Assembly (NCBI GenBank): GCA_045580835.1
Contig: JAZNOM010000048.1
Location: forward strand, 1 to 64,000
Source of the DNA: UMGS902 sp045580835
GTDB taxonomy: Bacteria > Bacillota > Clostridia > Oscillospirales > CAG-272
Direction: 5' to 3'
Length of the DNA: 64,000 nucleotides
Of this stretch, positions 60,760 through 64,000 are shown in pieces; within the stretch, counting starts at the first letter, position 1; every line of letters begins with the position of its first letter. The position numbers were made by a program, and so were the translations under genes. The notes beneath the pieces were generated by a model. The model was not told the origin of the DNA. It made no database searches and worked only from the letters and a program-made list of their open reading frames with translations.

Positions 60760-61713
60760 GTGGGGTTTAAAGCAAGAGTATATAAAATTTTTATTTCTTC
60801 TCCTAGTGATGTTTTGGAAGAAAGAACTGCAATAAGAAGACAAATAGATAAATGGAATGCGATACATTCAGAAAAAGAAAATATAATTTTGTTACCGGTT
60901 AGTTGGGAAACGCATTCGGTTGCGCAAGCAGAAACACATCCGCAGAATTACATTAATGAAGCTATTTTATCAAATTGTGATTTACTTTTGGGTGTTTTTT
61001 GGTGTAGGGTTGGAACTCCGACACCAAGAGAAAATAGTGGTACAATTGATGAAATAAAGACACATATTCGAAGAAAAAAACCAGCAATGATATTTTTTTC
61101 TAATCAAGAGAAACCCCGTAATTCTGATTTGGCTCAGATAAATGAAATTGAAAAATTCAAAAATGAATTTAGGGACAAGTGTTATTATGTGGAATATAGC
61201 AATATAATTGAATTCGAAAGTGTTGTGTACAAACAAATAGAGTTGTTTGTGAATTCTGGAAAATTACATGTTTATTATGATTCTGATGTCACTTCTTTGA
61301 TTGAAAGTGATTCGAAATTAGCAAAACAAATATCAGAGAGATTTCCTATAGTAGCTAAGAGAGTGTTGAGTAAAATCATAGATGAAAAGCATGATGAATG
61401 TGTTTGGGATGCAATAATAAAAAAATTAGAAAAAAGTCCGGCTGATTTAAGGGATGCGTTGTACTTTATGACAGACAGAGGGGCTTTTTTACATCCTGCT
61501 TTTGAGAAAGGGTATATAACATTAGCAAAATGTTCGGAGGTGGATTATTTTAGTTTGCTGACATATGTTTATACTGTTAATTCATTCACATTTAAACATA
61601 TGTATACCAATAGTCCTCTATCTGACGTGGCATTATCCAATCAAATTAAAGCAATTATAGATAAAGATGAATATATTGAACATAAAATTAGAGAAACATC
61701 ACTGTTAGATTGA
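60760..61713 (+). CDS. DUF4062-domain protein
   Basis: A 317-residue protein beginning at GTG 60760 (AAAGGAAG upstream). Residues 7-170 are a DUF4062 domain: KIFISSPSDVLEERTAIRRQ, LLPVSWETHS, NEAILSNCDLLLGVFWCRVG, GTIDEIKTHIRRKKPAMIFF. DUF4062 is a TIR-like domain often found at the N-terminus of STAND/NLR-like proteins. Here it is joined not to an NTPase but to about 140 residues of helical sequence (SKLAKQISERFPIVAKRVLS, CVWDAIIKKLEKSPADLRDA) without a recognised family. It is the last gene of the operon and a third candidate sensor or signalling subunit. Confidence 0.85.
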   Translation: MGFKARVYKIFISSPSDVLEERTAIRRQIDKWNAIHSEKENIILLPVSWETHSVAQAETHPQNYINEAILSNCDLLLGVFWCRVGTPTPRENSGTIDEIKTHIRRKKPAMIFFSNQEKPRNSDLAQINEIEKFKNEFRDKCYYVEYSNIIEFESVVYKQIELFVNSGKLHVYYDSDVTSLIESDSKLAKQISERFPIVAKRVLSKIIDEKHDECVWDAIIKKLEKSPADLRDALYFMTDRGAFLHPAFEKGYITLAKCSEVDYFSLLTYVYTVNSFTFKHMYTNSPLSDVALSNQIKAIIDKDEYIEHKIRETSLLD

Positions 61714-62022
61714 TTTAGTTTTAGCTGAAAACGTCTTGGTATATAATTCATTATTTTGCACTTTCATCTGTCCACTAATATTGACAAGTTTCGAGAAGGT
61801 GGTTTTCCAAGAGTGAAGCGAGATATTTCACTAAAAATATAAATATTCTTATGGTTCGGCTTTCCCATGAAAGAGATCGCTTCGCGGTCTCTTTTTTCGT
61901 TGTTTACAATGATAATTACGATGTACTGTGGTATAATTTTTATAAAAAGTTGGATTTTTGTCACAAATGACATTTTGGCTCGTTATAATTAGTGTCCGGA
62001 CAAAATGGAAAGGAGCGGTGGT
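61714..62022 (+). other. Intergenic region between defence operon and sigma gene
   Basis: About 300 bases. A short open stretch near 61780-61842 (IDKFREGGFPRVKRDISLKI before a stop) has no start codon and may be the end of a lost gene. The rest holds the terminator at 61870 and a TATAAT-like hexamer at 61983 without a good -35, which could be an extracytoplasmic-sigma promoter. Confidence 0.35.
61870..61898 (+). terminator. Terminator
   Basis: Hairpin AAGAGATCGC TTC GCGGTCTCTT followed by six T residues, with one mismatch. Confidence 0.8.
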
Positions 62023-62523
62023 ATGCCTAATAACGAAGAAGATATCATTGATAGTTTGTACAAGCTATATGAGCAATCAATGTATTATGAGGCTTATAAA
62101 ATACTGCATGACGAATACCTTGCAGAGGATGCGGTACACGAAGCATTTTTGAGATTGATACGAAATAGAGACAAAATTAGCAATCCTTCTTTTCACGAGG
62201 TGCGGAATTATGCATATAAGACTTTAAAAAGTGCGGCACTTGATATATACCGAAGACAGAAAAAGCAGCGAGAGAATTGCTGCGAAAGCATAGAGACCGC
62301 TGAATCTTTATTTAATGACGATAATGAAAATTCAAATGACATAGTTTTATTGATTTCGGAACTGCCGCCTAAATATGCTACGGTTATGCGATGCTTGTTT
62401 ATTAGAGGGCTGAACATACACGAAACTTCAGCGGTACTACAGATCAGTGAAGCATGCATACGCAAAAGATGCGAGCGTGCCAGAAAACTTTTGAAACGCA
62501 TTAAAGAAGACAAGGAGGATTAG
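62023..62523 (+). CDS. ECF-type RNA polymerase sigma factor
   Basis: A 166-residue sigma-70 family protein. Region 2 spans about 10-75 (LYEQSMYYEAYKILHDEYLA, EDAVHEAFLRLIRNRD) and region 4 about 105-160 (ISELPPKYATVMRCLFIRGL, HETSAVLQISEACIRKRCER). The 2-base gap to the next gene and its membrane-anchored product point to a sigma/anti-sigma pair. ATG 62023 follows GGAAAGGAG; an in-frame ATG at 62005 lies inside that site. Target genes are unknown. Confidence 0.88.
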   Translation: MPNNEEDIIDSLYKLYEQSMYYEAYKILHDEYLAEDAVHEAFLRLIRNRDKISNPSFHEVRNYAYKTLKSAALDIYRRQKKQRENCCESIETAESLFNDDNENSNDIVLLISELPPKYATVMRCLFIRGLNIHETSAVLQISEACIRKRCERARKLLKRIKEDKED

Positions 62524-62525
62524 TC

Positions 62526-63815
62526 ATGGAAAACAACCATGTTTTTTCTGAATCTTATGAGAAAAGAAAAAAAGCCGTGCGTGCAGCATTGCAGCAAGAG
62601 TGCATATCAGCTGAAACGTACAGACAAAGGTGGTCAGTCAGACTGGTTGCCGTGATAGCTATATTGGCAATATTATCAATTAGTATATATGCGGCTGCTC
62701 GCTGGATTGAGTTTCGAGTGGAACAAAAAGGTAAAGATGTATTTGTGCATGCAGGTATTATGCAGGCGGAAAATAGTGTTTACGAAGAAAAGCCGCTGCG
62801 TAGTTGGAGAGCAGAGAACGGAGAAGTCAGCGTCAAACTTAACATCCCCGGAATGCCTGCAGATATGCTTGAAGACAAAACTGCACCCGGAAAATGGCAT
62901 GGCAACGATGATTCACGCGCGATTACTATTAATGGTATTGACCTTCGCCGTAGTGATTTGAATACAGTTGTTGGAGATGCAAAAGAAACAAAGAGCCTGA
63001 CAGCAGGAGAAAATGCCGTCTATGTTATTGAAAAGGGTGAAACTTCTTTTTATAGCCGTATAGCATTTGTAGTATTTGAGGAAGAAGAACTTGTACTGAA
63101 AATTTGGGTGAGTTACGGAATCAATGAGGATGAGTTCTTGAAAATAGTATCTACTATCACCGTTGAGCAAGCGAAGAGCACGGCGCTTGCAATCCCGATT
63201 ATGAACGAAATAGTAACCGCAGATAATTATATACCAGAGATTGTTCATACTGAAAAAGCGTCTATATTCGTATCGGATCTGTCGAAAATCGGCGACTCGG
63301 TTCGTGACATAGAGGATTGGTATACCGTTACTGTTAATACTGTCAGCGTGTATGACAATACGGCAGCACTAAATTCTGAACATATTATTGCAAAAGATAA
63401 GCTCGGAAAGTTTACAGATGATAGCGGCAATTTGATAGCTTACAAACGAACGCCTATAATTTATAACGAAGATGGTACTAAAGGATTTGGAGAATCGGTT
63501 TCGGTGAAGAAGCGATTATATTTCATAACAATTAGCATGGAAGACATTGAGAAAAATCAAGAACTAATATATGCGTGTGTAAACGGATTCAGTTTGCGCG
63601 GATATACAGAAGAAAATGGTGAAGTTAAGTTTATTTCCGATAATTCGGTAATAGATGCGAAGCCACAAAATCATGCTATGACAACAGAACTTATTTACCG
63701 CGAATATTTAGGAAACGATAGGTGGAAGATTGCGTATCTGGTGGACGAAGATATTAGCCAAGGAAATCTTGCACTCGTAAGCCAAACAGGAAAAGTTTAT
63801 ATAAAAATTCAGTAG
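62526..63815 (+). CDS. Putative membrane-anchored anti-sigma factor or signal protein
   Basis: A 429-residue protein: a short cytoplasmic N-terminus (1-38), one transmembrane segment at about 40-58 (LVAVIAILAILSISIYAAA), and a large extracytoplasmic part. Residues 75-215 resemble DUF4367-type beta domains (ENAVYVIEKGETSFYSRIAF, VSTITVEQAK). Residues 230-429 are a second beta-rich domain unlike families I know (DSVRDIEDWYTVTVNTVSVY, RWKIAYLVDEDIS). The cytoplasmic part lacks a zinc anti-sigma HxxxCxxC motif, so anti-sigma function is inferred from position only. Confidence 0.6.
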   Translation: MENNHVFSESYEKRKKAVRAALQQECISAETYRQRWSVRLVAVIAILAILSISIYAAARWIEFRVEQKGKDVFVHAGIMQAENSVYEEKPLRSWRAENGEVSVKLNIPGMPADMLEDKTAPGKWHGNDDSRAITINGIDLRRSDLNTVVGDAKETKSLTAGENAVYVIEKGETSFYSRIAFVVFEEEELVLKIWVSYGINEDEFLKIVSTITVEQAKSTALAIPIMNEIVTADNYIPEIVHTEKASIFVSDLSKIGDSVRDIEDWYTVTVNTVSVYDNTAALNSEHIIAKDKLGKFTDDSGNLIAYKRTPIIYNEDGTKGFGESVSVKKRLYFITISMEDIEKNQELIYACVNGFSLRGYTEENGEVKFISDNSVIDAKPQNHAMTTELIYREYLGNDRWKIAYLVDEDISQGNLALVSQTGKVYIKIQ

Positions 63816-63829
63816 AGCAAAAGAGCCGC

Positions 63830-63868
63830 AAGCAAGGAAGCCTCTCATCCGAGAGGCTTCCTTGCTTC
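63830..63868 (+). terminator. Terminator of sigma/anti-sigma operon
   Basis: A perfect 17-base-pair inverted repeat AAGCAAGGAAGCCTCTC / GAGAGGCTTCCTTGCTT with a four-base loop; the T tail is weak. The remaining bases to the window end (63869-64000) contain a short open stretch with no start codon and nothing that I can support. Confidence 0.75.
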
Positions 63869-64000
63869 TATCCTACTGTAAAACAAGTGGTCTCTTGATG
63901 CAGTTAGCGCTATAAAAATTACCGAGTATAGCGACAGATTGGAAGCCAAAATGCGGAAGCGGAACAAAGCCGCAGCCGCCATATTATAATGTCTAAAAAT

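Noticed and set aside
61764..61973. 69-codon minus-strand frame between the defence operon and the sigma gene
   Set aside because: It spans the terminator hairpin, has no ribosome binding site and no recognisable pattern.

Overview
The window looks like a chromosome segment of an anaerobic, endospore-forming Clostridia-type Firmicute, probably a gut or rumen Oscillospiraceae or Christensenellales relative. Evidence: yqfC/yqfD and a YlbJ-like gene, S-layer homology (SLH) domains on secreted carbohydrate-active proteins, an L27 leader cleaved by Prp, reverse rubrerythrin, RqcH, and strong TTGACA-17-TATAAT promoters with AGGAGG ribosome binding sites. Species cannot be assigned from the sequence alone.

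Region 1 (1-28.6 kb) is a glycan and surface-protein locus interrupted by housekeeping genes. An AraC-type regulator is divergent from a six-hairpin-type glycosidase and a GH43 protein with SLH anchors. After an LRR lipoprotein, a tyrosine recombinase, a HAD phosphatase, a GNAT acetyltransferase, rqcH, a possible RCK/RyR-type membrane sensor and hpf, there is a second cluster: two paralogous putative glycosidases without signal peptides, each paired with a very large secreted beta-helix-like protein. One of these carries an ADP-ribosylglycohydrolase-like domain. The three giant secreted proteins share a module containing the signature GGTVVVxGPL or a variant of it.

Region 2 (28.6-39 kb) is conserved core: a YlbJ-like gene on the minus strand, then the operon yqfC-yqfD-phoH-ybeY-era-recO-mutS2-smr, then acpP opposite an nfeD/SPFH pair.

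Region 3 (39-53 kb) holds an APH-family kinase, a tRNA-Leu(UAG) whose 3' end and terminator are duplicated, and an apparent operon AAC(3)-trmO-lipase-metF-metH reactivation protein-metH. Small membrane proteins lie amid intergenic repeats. Then come a DUF11 protein, rplU-prp-rpmA, a sugar nucleotidyltransferase with galE, and reverse rubrerythrin.

Region 4 (53.1 kb to the end) is an A+T-rich genomic island: a tyrosine integrase, a HigB/RelE-like toxin without a visible antitoxin, an SF1 helicase fused to a DUF2726/PD-(D/E)XK-like nuclease, a stretch of decayed genes including a serine-recombinase remnant and a tRNA-like 3' end, then the most interesting locus: a four-gene operon encoding a caspase-like protease, a ThsB-type TIR-like protein, a TIR-domain protein and a DUF4062 protein. 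I infer an anti-phage system related to caspase-type Thoeris but with an unusual set of sensors. An ECF-like sigma factor and a membrane-anchored putative anti-sigma protein close the window.
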